Part shown: piece after piece, positions 17,093 to 26,337 of the stretch
Position numbering within the stretch: position 1 is the first letter of the stretch
How the letters are laid out: every line of letters begins with the position of its first letter
NCBI RefSeq assembly: GCF_002102155.1
Contig: NZ_LQOU01000026.1
Span: 1-64,000, forward strand
Direction: 5' to 3'
Source of the DNA: Mycobacterium europaeum
GTDB lineage: Bacteria; Actinomycetota; Actinomycetes; Mycobacteriales; Mycobacteriaceae
Length of the DNA stretch: 64,000 nt
Program-made: the position numbers and the translations under genes
Notes under the pieces: model-generated
What the model was told of the DNA's origin: nothing
The model's database searches: none
The model's input: only the letters and a program-made list of their open reading frames with translations

Positions 17093-18208
17093 TCAGACTC
17101 GGCTCAGGTGGGCACGCAGCGCCGAAATGAGCTCGGTGGCGGCGGCGGCGCTGCCACCGCCAAGCTTGAACAGATTGGCGAAGCCGTGCGTCAGCGACCC
17201 CATGCACCGCAGATCGACCGGGGTGCCGGCGGACTGCAGGGCCGCCGCGTAGCTCTCACCCTCGTCGCGCAGCGGATCGAAACCGGCGACCGCGATCAGC
17301 GCCGGGGCGAGCCCGGCCAGCGACTCGGCCAGCAGCGGCGATACCCGCGGATCCGACCGGTCGACACTCGAACGCCGCAGGTATTGCGACTCGAACCAAT
17401 CGATGTCCCGCTTGGTCAGCAGGAACCCGCGCGCGAACAGGCTCAGCGACCGGGTCTGCGTGGTGAAATCCGTGCGCGGGTAGATCAGCCACTGCAGCAC
17501 CGGGGCGGGCGCGCCCTCGTCGCGCGCCAGCTGGCAGACGACGGCGGCCAGGTTGCCGCCCGCACTGTCACCGCCGACCGCGACCCGGCCGGGAGCGGCG
17601 CCGAGCTCGCCGGCGTGGTCGTGCGCCCACCGGAAGGCGGCGTAGGCGTCCTCGACCGCGGCCGGGGCCGGATGCTCGGGGGCCAGGCGGTAGTCGATCG
17701 ACAACACGTGGATGCCGGCATCGCGGCACGTCAACCGGCACAGGGCGTCGTAGGAATCCAAGTCGCCGATCGACCACCCACCGCCGTGATAGAAGACCAG
17801 CAGCGGCGCGGACGCGCCGTTGGCGGGGCGATAGTGCCGCGCCGGGATGTCGCCGGCCGGCCCGGGCAGCGACAGGTCCTCGACGTCGACGTGGATCTGT
17901 GGGCCGGGAAGTTCCAGCGACAGCTGGCGCATCTGAGCGCGCGAGGCAACGGGGTCGTCGTCGACGACCAGGCCGTCGATTCCGACGGCGCGCAGACCGG
18001 AGAGCATCAGCTGAAGCGTGGGATCCAGCGTGTTGCCGTCGATGGTCACCGAGCGGCCCCCGAACAGCGCACGCTTGGCGGGCGTCGGGATCCACGGAAT
18101 GACCTTGACACCGATGGTGGATACGGCGCCCTGCATGCGAGTGGCCAAGCGCATGGGCGCGTGTTTCACCCCGAGGTGAAGGTCTGGCGCGGGCACGCTC
18201 TTGGTCAT
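17093..18208 (-). CDS. lipN: Alpha/beta-hydrolase esterase LipN (HSL family)
   Basis: A 371-residue hormone-sensitive-lipase family esterase, orthologous to Rv2970c LipN. The oxyanion motif is HGGGW and the nucleophile elbow GDSAGG; the acid lies in AGFDPLRDEG and the His in LTHGFAN. The family hydrolyses short-chain esters. The start ATG at 18208 (MTKSVPAPDLHLG) is preferred over 18214 by similarity to M. tuberculosis LipN. It lies 82 bp upstream of the DsbA-like gene on the same strand and is divergent from the aldo/keto reductase across a 369-bp gap. Confidence 0.93.
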   Translation of the reverse strand: MTKSVPAPDLHLGVKHAPMRLATRMQGAVSTIGVKVIPWIPTPAKRALFGGRSVTIDGNTLDPTLQLMLSGLRAVGIDGLVVDDDPVASRAQMRQLSLELPGPQIHVDVEDLSLPGPAGDIPARHYRPANGASAPLLVFYHGGGWSIGDLDSYDALCRLTCRDAGIHVLSIDYRLAPEHPAPAAVEDAYAAFRWAHDHAGELGAAPGRVAVGGDSAGGNLAAVVCQLARDEGAPAPVLQWLIYPRTDFTTQTRSLSLFARGFLLTKRDIDWFESQYLRRSSVDRSDPRVSPLLAESLAGLAPALIAVAGFDPLRDEGESYAAALQSAGTPVDLRCMGSLTHGFANLFKLGGGSAAAATELISALRAHLSRV

Positions 18209-18577
18209 GGGCACTCCCTCGAATGAACGTCTTTCGGGCCCCGGCGGCCGCCGAGCAGGTGCGGCTCGTGCCGGTCACCGACGGGGCGGTTACCGGTTCC
18301 GGTGTGCGGTGTGACCAACTCTACGTGGTGAGGAATTCGCCAAATGCAGACCAGGGCCGATAATCACCGCGCCCCGCCGCCACGCCGATGAGGTGGTATT
18401 TTCCAGCCCGGTAATATCGTGATCCCCAAGCGGAACCGCCTAACGGATTGCGAGCAGCTTCGACGTGTCCAATTTTGAACTCAGCGCCTCGAACTCGGCG
18501 CCGGTGCAATGTCGATCTCCTCGCTCGATGGCGGCGTCCGGTCGGGTCCACGATCCTTCAATTTCACAGGCAGGTGA
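18209..18577. promoter_or_regulatory. Divergent intergenic region between lipN and the aldo/keto reductase gene
   Basis: This 369-bp gap holds no open frame with family resemblance. It is AT-richer in its middle (18300-18480) than the surrounding genes. A -10-like TAATAT is visible at about 18412-18417, reading toward the reductase gene. It must contain promoters for both divergent genes. I see no clear operator. Confidence 0.45.
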
Positions 18578-19429
18578 ATGACATTGGCTGGCGAGTCGGG
18601 CGCTGCCGTGCCCTCTATTGCGCTTAATGACGAAAACACGATGCCGGTCCTTGGCCTGGGCGTCGCGGACCTGTCGGAGGACGAGACCGAGCGCGCGGTC
18701 TCGGCGGCGCTGGAGATGGGCTGCCGGCTGATCGACACGGCCGCCGCCTACGGCAACGAAGCGGCCGTCGGCCGCGCGATCGCGGCCTCGGGGATCCCGC
18801 GCGCCGAACTGTTCGTCACCACCAAACTGGCCAGCGCCGACCACGGGTTCCAGCGATCCATGGAGGCCTGCAAGGAAAGCCTCGAGCGCCTCGGCCTGGA
18901 TTACCTGGACCTGTACCTGGTCCACTGGCCCGTGCCGTCACGGGGTGAATACGTCAATTCGTTCGGCGGGCTGATCCAGTGCCGCGGGGAGGGGCTGGCA
19001 CGTTCGATCGGCGTCTCGAACTTCACCGAGGTGCATCTCACCGACATCATCGACCTGACGTTCGTCACGCCGGTGGTCAACCAGGTCGAGCTGCACCCGC
19101 TGCTCAACCAGGCCGAGATCCGCAAGGCCGACGCCGAGCACAACGTCGTCACCCAGTCCTACACGCCGTTGGCGCTGGGCAAGCTGACGGACAACCCGAC
19201 GGTGACCTCGGTCGCCGGCGAATACGGCAAGACGCCGGCGCAGGTGCTGCTGCGGTGGAACCTGCAGCTGGGCAACGCGGTGGTCTTCCGGTCGGCCGAG
19301 CCCGAGCACATCGCCGGGAACCTCGACGTGTTCGACTTCGAGTTGGCCGCCGAGCACATGGACGCGATCAACGGGCTCGACGACGGCACCAGGCTGCGCC
19401 CGGACCCCAACACCTTCGAGGGCGTCTGA
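18578..19429 (+). CDS. Aldo/keto reductase (Rv2971-like)
   Basis: A 283-residue NADPH-dependent aldo/keto reductase, corresponding to the M. tuberculosis AKR Rv2971. The catalytic tetrad is visible: Asp53 and Tyr58 ([11 protein letters not shown]), Lys83 (VTTKL) and His116 (YLVHWP). The cofactor region has [22 protein letters not shown] and a C-terminal phosphate-binding loop [13 protein letters not shown]. Such enzymes reduce reactive carbonyls; the physiological substrate is not evident. ATG at 18578 is used. Its stop is only 1 bp from the stop of the convergent DUF1524 gene, so no terminator fits between them. Confidence 0.94.
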   Translation: MTLAGESGAAVPSIALNDENTMPVLGLGVADLSEDETERAVSAALEMGCRLIDTAAAYGNEAAVGRAIAASGIPRAELFVTTKLASADHGFQRSMEACKESLERLGLDYLDLYLVHWPVPSRGEYVNSFGGLIQCRGEGLARSIGVSNFTEVHLTDIIDLTFVTPVVNQVELHPLLNQAEIRKADAEHNVVTQSYTPLALGKLTDNPTVTSVAGEYGKTPAQVLLRWNLQLGNAVVFRSAEPEHIAGNLDVFDFELAAEHMDAINGLDDGTRLRPDPNTFEGV

Positions 19430-19430
19430 G

Positions 19431-20144
19431 TCAGCCCGCCGGGCAGGTGGCCGCCGCCCGACGCAACACCCCGGTCGACGGCTGGTCCACCGGTAGCGCG
19501 TAGCCGCGCAGCACGGCAATGAACTGCATGGCGTATTGGCAGGCGAACGCGGCGTTCGGCGGCATCCATTGGGCCGGGGCCGCGTCGCCCTTGTCCTGGT
19601 TGGCCTGCCCGTCGACGGCCAGCAGGTTGGCCGGATCGTTGGCGAACCGCAGCCGCTCGTCGGCCGGCCAGGCGTAGGCGCCCATGTCCCAGGCGTAGGC
19701 GAGCGGGACGATGTGGTCGATCTGCACGGCCTCGCCGACCCTGGCGCCTCGCTGGAACGCGATGGTCTTGTTCGTGTACGGATCATGCAGCGTGCCGGTG
19801 GCCACCGCGTCCGGGCATCGCTTGGTCGACACATACGTCTTGTCGACGAGGTCGCGGTTGAGGATGTCGTCGCGGGTGTCGCAGCCGTTGTGCCCCATCG
19901 GTGCGTCGTTGTCGTCGGTCCACGCGTCGCCGAACGCGGCCCTGCGGTAGTCATACCGGTGCGCCCGCAGCGGCAGCACCGCGATACCCGCGAGCACATC
20001 GGTGCCCGGCTGCACCGTCGGGACGTCGGCGCGCGCCGCGTATTCGTTCGCGTGCCTGGCCGCCGAGGACCCGACCGTCTGGTATGCCACCACCAGTGCC
20101 AGGCCCGCGACCGCGCACAACCACAGCAGCACCTTGCGGTTCAC
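19431..20144 (-). CDS. Secreted DUF1524/HNH-type nuclease-like protein
   Basis: A 237-residue exported protein, corresponding to Rv2972c. Residues 3-20 form a signal anchor (KVLLWLCAVAGLALVVAYQ). The body resembles the DUF1524 (GmrSD C-terminal) HNH fold: QIDHIVPLAYAWDMGA holds the metal-binding Asp-His, followed by FANDPANLLAVDGQANQDKG and a closing W. Four cysteines (CDT, RCPD, FACQ, ATCP) suggest disulfides, as expected outside the membrane. GTG at 20144 overlaps the recG stop as GTGA. Nuclease activity is inferred from the fold only. A longer in-frame extension through recG is rejected. Confidence 0.85.
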   Translation of the reverse strand: MNRKVLLWLCAVAGLALVVAYQTVGSSAARHANEYAARADVPTVQPGTDVLAGIAVLPLRAHRYDYRRAAFGDAWTDDNDAPMGHNGCDTRDDILNRDLVDKTYVSTKRCPDAVATGTLHDPYTNKTIAFQRGARVGEAVQIDHIVPLAYAWDMGAYAWPADERLRFANDPANLLAVDGQANQDKGDAAPAQWMPPNAAFACQYAMQFIAVLRGYALPVDQPSTGVLRRAAATCPAG

Positions 20145-22360
20145 GACTTGTCCAGGTATTCGATGCGGTCGGTGGTGACGAAAGGCGCTGCCAGCAAAGC
20201 CAATTCGGGACTTGCCGGGTCGTCGGCGTACGCTCGGACGCAGAAGTCGCGCGCGGCCTCGACGACGTCGCGGTGATCGGCCAACGACAGCAGCCGCAGG
20301 TTGATGGCGCGGCCGGACTGGTTGCGGCCCAGCACGTCTCCCTCGCGGCGCTCCTTGAGATCCAGGTCGGCGAGGGCGAACCCGTCCAAGGTGGCGGCCA
20401 CGGCGGACAGGCGCTTGCCCGCCGGCGACCCCGGCGACACCCAGCTGGCGAGCAGGCACAGGCTGGGATGGCTGCCGCGGCCGATGCGGCCGCGCAGCTG
20501 ATGGAGTTGGCTGATGCCGAAGCGATCGGCATCCATCACCAGCATGACCGTGGCGTTGGGCACGTCCACGCCCACCTCGATGACGGTCGTGCACACCAGC
20601 ACATCGACCTCACCGGCCCGAAACGCCGCCATCGCGGCGTCCTTCTCGTCGGCGGACAACCGCCCGTGCATCAGCCCGAGCCGCAGGCCGGACAACTCAC
20701 CCGACCGCAACCGTTTGTACAGTCCCTCGGCGGTTTCCGACGGTTTGGTGTTCTGCTCCTGCTTGTCCGAATCGTCGGTCTCGTCGATCCGGGGCGCCAC
20801 CACGTAGGCCTGGCGGCCGGCGGCGACCTCTTCGGTGATGCGCCGCCAGGCCCGCTCGAGCCACGCCGGCTTGTCCTTGACGAAGATGACGCTGCTGGTG
20901 ATGGGCTGGCGTCCGCGCGGAAGCTCGCGCAGCGTCGAGGTTTCCAGATCGCCGTAGACGGTCAGCGCCACCGTGCGCGGTATCGGCGTGGCCGTCATCA
21001 CCAGCAGGTGCGGCGTGACACCGGGACGGGCCTTGGCCCGCAACTGGTCTCGTTGTTCGACGCCGAACCGGTGCTGCTCGTCGACCACCACCATGCCCAG
21101 GTTGTGGAATTCCACCGCGTCCTGCAACAGCGCATGGGTGCCGACGACGATCCCGGCCTGACCGCTCGCCACCTCGTCACGGACCTGCTTCTTCTGCGCC
21201 GCCGTCATCGAACCGGTGAGCAGCGCGACGCGCGTGGCGTTATCCGCGCCACCCAGCTGGCCCGCCATCGCCAACGGGCCCAGCACGTCGGTGATCGACC
21301 GCAGATGTTGGGCGGCAAGGACTTCCGTGGGCGCCAGCAGCGCACACTGGTACCCGGCGTCCACCAGTTGCAGCATCGCCAGCACCGCGACGATGGTCTT
21401 TCCCGAGCCGACCTCGCCCTGCAGCAGGCGGTTCATCGGCCGGGTCGCCGACAGCTCCTCGGCGAACACGTCGAGCACGTCGCGTTGTCCCGCGGTCAGC
21501 TCGAACGGCAACCTGCCCAACAATTCCGCGCACAGACCGTCGGAGCGCGGCGGTGCCGGCGGCCCGGATTCCGACAGCTCGCTGTGCCGCCGGGCCACCA
21601 GCGCCCACTGCAACCCGACGGCCTCGTCGAAGGTCAGGCGCTCCCGGGCCCGCATGCGTGCCGTCTCGTCCTCTGCCAGATGGATGTCGCGCAACGCCCG
21701 ATCCTCGGAGACCAGGTGGTAGCGGCCGCGCAGGTCGTCGGGTAACGGGTCGTCCACCGGATCCAGGACGTCGAGCACCAGGCGCACGCACCGGAAGATG
21801 TCCCAGCTCTGCACCTTCGTGGTCGCCGGGTAGATGGGAAAGAAGGCCCGCTCGAATGCCTCCATCTGCAGCTCGCCGGTGGTGGCCTGCGAGGCGATGG
21901 CGATGTTCTTCAGCGAACTCGTGCCGCGACTCTTGCCGTCCGGGGAGTCGAGGATGAGGAATGCCGGATGCGTCAGCTGCATGACGTTCTTGAAGAAGCC
22001 AACCTCGCCGGACAGCATCACCTTGGTGCCCTTGGTCAGGTCCTTCTTCAGGTAATTGGCGTTGAAGAAGGTCGCGGTCACCTTGTTGCGGCCGGAGCCA
22101 AGGGTGATGCGGTGGCAATCCCTCTTCGGGGTCTTCTTCATCGGCCAGGTCTTGGTTTCGGTGATCGTGTCGACGATCGTGATGTGCTCACCGGCCGGCG
22201 GGCGCTGGTCGTCGGAGTCCCAGCGGGTCGCGCCCTCGGTGTAGCTGCGCGGATAGTGGCGCAGCAGGTCGTCGACGGTGTGGATGCCCAACTCCTCGTC
22301 GAGCTGATCGGCGGCCTTGGCGCCCACCACGAAATCCAGCCGGTCGCGCAGGGTGGCCAC
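20141..22360 (-). CDS. recG: ATP-dependent DNA helicase RecG
   Basis: A 739-residue RecG, the branched-DNA translocase that regresses stalled replication forks. An N-terminal wedge/OB region (about 1-230) precedes the motor. Motif I is LLQGEVGSGKTIVAVLA, motif II DEQHRFG, motif III MTATPIPRT, and motif VI region QLRGRIGRG. The C-terminal TRG-like segment follows. It begins 2 bp after the fakA-like gene and overlaps the DUF1524 gene by 4 bp, the same three-gene order as in M. tuberculosis (Rv2974c-Rv2973c-Rv2972c). Confidence 0.96.
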   Translation of the reverse strand: MATLRDRLDFVVGAKAADQLDEELGIHTVDDLLRHYPRSYTEGATRWDSDDQRPPAGEHITIVDTITETKTWPMKKTPKRDCHRITLGSGRNKVTATFFNANYLKKDLTKGTKVMLSGEVGFFKNVMQLTHPAFLILDSPDGKSRGTSSLKNIAIASQATTGELQMEAFERAFFPIYPATTKVQSWDIFRCVRLVLDVLDPVDDPLPDDLRGRYHLVSEDRALRDIHLAEDETARMRARERLTFDEAVGLQWALVARRHSELSESGPPAPPRSDGLCAELLGRLPFELTAGQRDVLDVFAEELSATRPMNRLLQGEVGSGKTIVAVLAMLQLVDAGYQCALLAPTEVLAAQHLRSITDVLGPLAMAGQLGGADNATRVALLTGSMTAAQKKQVRDEVASGQAGIVVGTHALLQDAVEFHNLGMVVVDEQHRFGVEQRDQLRAKARPGVTPHLLVMTATPIPRTVALTVYGDLETSTLRELPRGRQPITSSVIFVKDKPAWLERAWRRITEEVAAGRQAYVVAPRIDETDDSDKQEQNTKPSETAEGLYKRLRSGELSGLRLGLMHGRLSADEKDAAMAAFRAGEVDVLVCTTVIEVGVDVPNATVMLVMDADRFGISQLHQLRGRIGRGSHPSLCLLASWVSPGSPAGKRLSAVAATLDGFALADLDLKERREGDVLGRNQSGRAINLRLLSLADHRDVVEAARDFCVRAYADDPASPELALLAAPFVTTDRIEYLDKS

Positions 22361-22362
22361 GG

Positions 22363-24054
22363 CTACTCGACCCCGATCAACAGCGCGTCACCGCGATGGC
22401 CGGTGCGGTAGGTGACCAGCTCGGTACCCGGGTGGTGGTCGTGCATGTGCTCTTCGAGGCTGTCGCCCAGGGCCGCCGCCGCTTCGTCCGTTTCGATGGC
22501 GGCGCCCACCAGCACCGTCACCAGGTCGCCGCCGGAGGCCAGCAGCAGATCGAGCAGGCCGATCGCCGCCGCGGTCGCGTCGGCCGCCACGATCAGCACC
22601 TCGTCCCCCGCGATACCCAGGCCGTCGCCCGGCTGGCAGCGCCCGGCCCAGGTCAACGCGCTCTCGGTCGCGATGCGCACCGAACCGTGCCGGGCCGCGC
22701 CGGCGGCGCGCGCCATGGTGTAGCCGTCGTCGACCGCCTGCCGGCCGTTTTCGTGCACGGCCAGCGCGGCCAGCCCCTGCACCATCGATCCCGTCGGGAT
22801 CGGGACCACATCGATACCCCAGCCGATGGCCGCCGTGCACCCGGCCACCAGTTCCTCGGCCGGCACGTAGCCGTTGGGCAGCACCATCACCTGCGCGGCA
22901 CCGGTGTCGACCACCGCCCGCATCAGCTGGTGCGCGCTGATGTAGCTGACCGGGTCTCCCGCGGCCGGATCGCACTGCAGCACGCAGGCGCCTTCCCCGC
23001 CGAACAGCTCGGCGGCACCCTCGCCGTCCACGACGGCCAGCACCGCGCGTTCCCGCGTCCAACCACCGGCCGGCAGCCCGGTGGTTCCGGAGCTCAACGC
23101 CGAGATCACGATGCGGCTCAGCCGGCCCACCGCCAGCCCCGCCTCGACCGCGGCGCCGGCATCGTCGGTGTGTACATGCACCGAGTACGCGCGCCGCGCC
23201 GACGACTGCGCGGCCGCGATACCCACGGAGTCGCCCAGCTCCCCGAGCCGGTCCCGCAGCGTGTCGGCCGCGGCATGCTCGCAGCCCTCCAGCCGGTACA
23301 TCACCTCGAATTGCGGCGCGGGGCGTTCCGCGACGGCCTGCGGTTCCGGCGCGCGCGGTGACAGCTCGTACACGGTGCGGGCGGGCGCCTGGCCGGTGAC
23401 GGTGGTGCGCAGGGCGTCCAGCAGCACCAGCAGGCCGCGCCCGCCCGCGTCCACGGCGCCGGCGTCGGCCAGCACGTCGAGCTGCTCGGGCGTCTTCTCC
23501 AGCGCCACCACCGCCGCGTCGCCGGCGGCGATGATCGCCGAGCCGAGGCCGTCCCCGGCCTGGGCGCACTCCGCGACGGCGTCGGCGGCGGCGCGCAGCA
23601 CCGAGACGATGGTCCCGGGGATCTCCTGCCCGCCCATCGACGTGATGACCAGGTCCACCCCGCGGCGCAGCGACGCCCCGAGGAGGGCGGCGTCGATCCG
23701 GGGCAGCTCACCGCCGGAATCGGCGGCCGCGGCCGCGGTGACGTCGGCGATGCCGCGCAGGATCTGGGACAAGATCACGCCGGAGTTGCCGCGGGCGCCG
23801 TTCAGGGCGCCGGCCGACATCGCCGCGGCGGCCTTGGCGACGCACGCCGACCCGCCCTCGGCACCGACGCCGGCGCTGGCCTCGGCCAGCGCCGAACGCA
23901 TGGTGAACAGCATGTTCGCGCCGGTGTCGGAATCGGCAACCGGGAAGACGTTGAGCCGGTTGATCTCGTCGATGTGGGTGATGAGATCGCTGACCGCGGT
24001 GTGCGCCCAGTCCCGCAGAGTGACCGCGTCCAGTAGACGCTCCGACGGTCGCAG
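22363..24054 (-). CDS. DAK2-domain protein, FakA/YloV-like fatty acid kinase
   Basis: About 563 residues. The N-terminal DhaL-type ATP domain has NVFPVADSDTGANM (metal-binding Asp residues) and GNSGVILSQILRG; a DegV/FakA-like C-terminal half ends PGTELVTYRTGHRGDALLIGVE. FakA phosphorylates fatty acids bound to a FakB partner, which is not encoded here. The start is unclear: the conserved N-terminus LRPSERLLDAVTLRDW has no ATG, GTG or TTG near it. AGGAGG lies 9 bp before CTG (24054) and 6 bp before ATA (24057). I give CTG as start. The only ATG upstream in frame lies inside the antisense of rpmB. Confidence 0.82.
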   Translation of the reverse strand: MRPSERLLDAVTLRDWAHTAVSDLITHIDEINRLNVFPVADSDTGANMLFTMRSALAEASAGVGAEGGSACVAKAAAAMSAGALNGARGNSGVILSQILRGIADVTAAAAADSGGELPRIDAALLGASLRRGVDLVITSMGGQEIPGTIVSVLRAAADAVAECAQAGDGLGSAIIAAGDAAVVALEKTPEQLDVLADAGAVDAGGRGLLVLLDALRTTVTGQAPARTVYELSPRAPEPQAVAERPAPQFEVMYRLEGCEHAAADTLRDRLGELGDSVGIAAAQSSARRAYSVHVHTDDAGAAVEAGLAVGRLSRIVISALSSGTTGLPAGGWTRERAVLAVVDGEGAAELFGGEGACVLQCDPAAGDPVSYISAHQLMRAVVDTGAAQVMVLPNGYVPAEELVAGCTAAIGWGIDVVPIPTGSMVQGLAALAVHENGRQAVDDGYTMARAAGAARHGSVRIATESALTWAGRCQPGDGLGIAGDEVLIVAADATAAAIGLLDLLLASGGDLVTVLVGAAIETDEAAAALGDSLEEHMHDHHPGTELVTYRTGHRGDALLIGVE

Positions 24055-24247
24055 TATTACCCACCTCCTCGGTGCCTCCCGGGACCCAGCCCCCGGTGGG
24101 CGCCAGCGTAACTCGGCGGCTCGGGCGACGACTGCCCATGACCACCACCCGCCGGCGGGGCGGCCCGGTCCATTGAGCCTAGCCAGGCGCGGCGACAACG
24201 GTGCTGATCGTTTTGGTGGTTGCCGCGACAGTCGGTATCCTGATTGG

Positions 24248-24265
24248 GCCCGGGTCAACCCGGGC
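24248..24265 (+). promoter_or_regulatory. Inverted repeat upstream of rpmB
   Basis: GCCCGGGT (24248-24255) and ACCCGGGC (24258-24265) form a perfect palindrome with a 2-bp centre, 59 bp before the rpmB start. It may be an operator in the rpmB promoter, which is divergent from the fakA-like gene. The regulator is not known. Confidence 0.35.
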
Positions 24266-24324
24266 AGTCCCGGCCACGTGTGAGACCGCCGAGCCGGACC
24301 CCCGAGATTTGAGGAGCTTGAACA

Positions 24325-24519
24325 ATGGCCGCTGTGTGCGAGATCTGCGGGAAAGGCCCCGGCTTCGGCAAGTCGGTGTCGCACTCCCACCGCCGCACCA
24401 GCCGCCGGTGGGACCCCAACGTCCAGACCGTGCACGTTGTCACCCGCCCGGGCGGCAACAAGCAGCGCCTCAACGTCTGCACCTCCTGCATCAAGGCCGG
24501 CAAGGTCGTCCGGGGCTAG
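24325..24519 (+). CDS. rpmB: 50S ribosomal protein L28, zinc-binding form
   Basis: A 64-residue L28. MAAVCEICGKGPGFGKSVSHS and the basic HRRTSRRW segment are diagnostic. Two cysteine pairs, Cys5/Cys8 and Cys52/Cys55, make this the zinc-ribbon (C+) form used when zinc is sufficient. Mycobacteria also have a C- paralog in a Zur-regulated cluster, not in this window. A strong Shine-Dalgarno, GAGGAG (24311-24316), precedes the ATG by 8 bp. It is divergent from the fakA-like gene and convergent with an SDR gene only 7 bp away. Confidence 0.95.
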   Translation: MAAVCEICGKGPGFGKSVSHSHRRTSRRWDPNVQTVHVVTRPGGNKQRLNVCTSCIKAGKVVRG

Positions 24520-24526
24520 CCCGCAG

Positions 24527-25348
24527 CTACATCACGATGTGCCCGGCGTCCACGGGTATGGACACGCCCGTCACGTAGCGGGCGCGGGGACCGACCAGCC
24601 ACAGCACCGCTTCCGTCACGTCTTGCGCCTCGACCAGCGGCACGTCGGGCAGCAGCATCTGGGAGACAGCCGGGTTCGGGTTCTCCAGCATCCGGTTGAC
24701 GACGAAATCGTTGAGGATCATCGGCGTCATGACGCCGCTCGGATGCACCGAGTTGACCCGGATCTTATGTGGCGCATAGGCATTGGCCGCTGAGCGCATC
24801 AACCCCACCACCCCGTGCTTGGACGCGGCGTAGGCGAACATCGCCGCACTGCCGTCGCCGCCCCGGCCCGTCAGCCCCTGCGAGGAGCTGACCAGCACGA
24901 TCGACCCGCCCTGGCCCTTGCGGATGATCGACGGCACCGTCGCCAACAACGTGTGCCACACCCCCTTGAGGTTGGTGTCGACGATCGTGTTGAACACCGG
25001 CTCGGAATGCGCTTCCGGGTCACCGATCGCCACCACCCCGGCGTTGGCGACGACGATGTCCACCTCGCCGAGGTCGTCGATGCCGCCTTGCACCGCGGCC
25101 TCCAATTGCGGCAGGTCGCGGACGTCGGCGACCACGCGCACCACCTTGCCCCCCGCGGCTTCGACCAGCCGCGCGGTCTCGTCGAGATCCGATTTGGTCC
25201 CCAGCGGGTAGGGAATCGCGTCGATATCGGTGCAGATGTCGACCGCGATGATGTCGGCGCCCTGTTCGGCGAAGGCCACCGCGTGACTGCGGCCCTGGCC
25301 GCGCGCGGCACCGGTGATGACGGCGACCTTGTTGTCGAGCTCACCCAT
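24527..25348 (-). CDS. Mycofactocin-coupled short-chain dehydrogenase/reductase
   Basis: A 273-residue SDR. The NAD loop is TGAARGQGRSHAVAFAEQGA, with ADIIAVDIC and an extended YPLGTKSDLDET segment typical of the mycofactocin-coupled SDR group, in which NAD is bound without exchange and mycofactocin is the electron carrier. NAG, VSSSQG and the catalytic YAASKHG are present. ATG at 25348 has GGAGG 7 bp upstream. It is the downstream member of a two-SDR operon and 2 bp from the upstream stop. The alcohol substrate is unknown. It has no counterpart between rpmB and ung in M. tuberculosis. Confidence 0.9.
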   Translation of the reverse strand: MGELDNKVAVITGAARGQGRSHAVAFAEQGADIIAVDICTDIDAIPYPLGTKSDLDETARLVEAAGGKVVRVVADVRDLPQLEAAVQGGIDDLGEVDIVVANAGVVAIGDPEAHSEPVFNTIVDTNLKGVWHTLLATVPSIIRKGQGGSIVLVSSSQGLTGRGGDGSAAMFAYAASKHGVVGLMRSAANAYAPHKIRVNSVHPSGVMTPMILNDFVVNRMLENPNPAVSQMLLPDVPLVEAQDVTEAVLWLVGPRARYVTGVSIPVDAGHIVM

Positions 25349-25350
25349 GG

Positions 25351-26250
25351 CTATACCTCCAGCTTCGTGCCAGTCTCTTGTTCGGCGAAGGCCACCAGGC
25401 GGGCGGCCGCGTCGTAGTCGCAGGCGACCGGCGAGCGGCCGATCAGCACCGGCCCGCCGCGCAGGCCGAACCTGCCGGTGACCCCGACGTAGCTGCCCGG
25501 CGGCAGCGGTTCGCTGATGCAGTACAGCGTGGGCGCCGCGCCCTCGTCGATGTCGTTGGCCAACCGGTCGGCCACCACCTTGACCACTCTGTGGGCCACC
25601 GACATCACCGGCGAGTCGCCGAGCTGCGACAGGTTCGAGGCCACCCAGCCCGGATGGGTGAGCTGGGTCTCCACCGGTGACCGGGCCTCCCGCAGCCTGC
25701 GGTCCAGCTCCAAGCCCCACAGCATGACCGCGAGCTTCGATTGCGCGTACGCGCCCAGCCGGGTCCACTTGTGCCGGCGCAGGTGCAGGTCGTCGAGGTG
25801 CAGCGTCGCCGACCGGTGCGCGTCCGAACCGACGTTGATGATCTGTGCCCGCACCTTGGGCAGCAGCAGATTGGTCAGCGCGAACGGGCCGAGCAGGTTG
25901 GTGCCCAGCGTCTTCTCGAATCCGTCCACCGTTTCGGTCCGGCGCTCGGTCAGGGCGCCGGCGTTGTTGATCAGGATGTCGATGTCGTCGGCGATCGCCG
26001 AGGCGAACGCCCGCACCGAGGACTGATCGGCCAGGTCGACCCTGGCGACTTCGGTCGACCCGCCCATCTCGGCCGCGCGTTGCTCGCCCAACCCGGTGTT
26101 GCGCACCGCCAGGATCACGTGCGCGCCGGCTTTAGCCAACGCGCGGGCGGTGCCCAGCCCGACGCCGTTGGTCGCTCCAGTCACGATGATTCGTTTGCCG
26201 GTCAGGTCGCCGAGCCGGCTCGGGGTCCAAGGTAACGTCACGGCGATCAA
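25351..26250 (-). CDS. Short-chain dehydrogenase/reductase (retinol dehydrogenase-like)
   Basis: A 299-residue classical SDR. The Rossmann loop is TGATNGVGLGTARALA, then VRNTGLGE, NNAG (ILINNAGALTE), and the catalytic YAQSKLA; LTHPGWVASNL follows the active site. This pattern is that of retinol-dehydrogenase or WW-oxidoreductase-like SDRs acting on lipophilic alcohols or ketones. ATG at 26250 gives MIAVTLPWTPSRLGDLTGKR. It is the first gene of the minus-strand SDR pair and is divergent from the SnoaL-like gene across an 87-bp shared promoter region. Confidence 0.9.
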   Translation of the reverse strand: MIAVTLPWTPSRLGDLTGKRIIVTGATNGVGLGTARALAKAGAHVILAVRNTGLGEQRAAEMGGSTEVARVDLADQSSVRAFASAIADDIDILINNAGALTERRTETVDGFEKTLGTNLLGPFALTNLLLPKVRAQIINVGSDAHRSATLHLDDLHLRRHKWTRLGAYAQSKLAVMLWGLELDRRLREARSPVETQLTHPGWVASNLSQLGDSPVMSVAHRVVKVVADRLANDIDEGAAPTLYCISEPLPPGSYVGVTGRFGLRGGPVLIGRSPVACDYDAAARLVAFAEQETGTKLEV

Positions 26251-26337
26251 GAGTAATGGTCGGTTCTATGTAAATTGGACCGGTTCTGCCACCATTGTTC
26301 GCGGACGCGGAGGAGATGGCTCGACAGGTGGTTCCAC
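26251..26337. promoter_or_regulatory. Divergent promoter region of the SDR / SnoaL cluster
   Basis: This 87-bp AT-richer gap separates the divergent SDR and SnoaL-like genes. It contains TATGTA as a possible -10 and the core GGACCGGTTC (26277-26286), which has the shape of a TetR-type half-site pair. AATGGT and ACCATT flank it as a wider inverted repeat. The regulator is not in the window. Confidence 0.4.

Noticed and set aside
22388..23569. 393-residue minus-strand frame inside the FakA-like gene
   Set aside because: Frame-shifted shadow with Gly/Arg-rich composition; the DAK2 frame is conserved.
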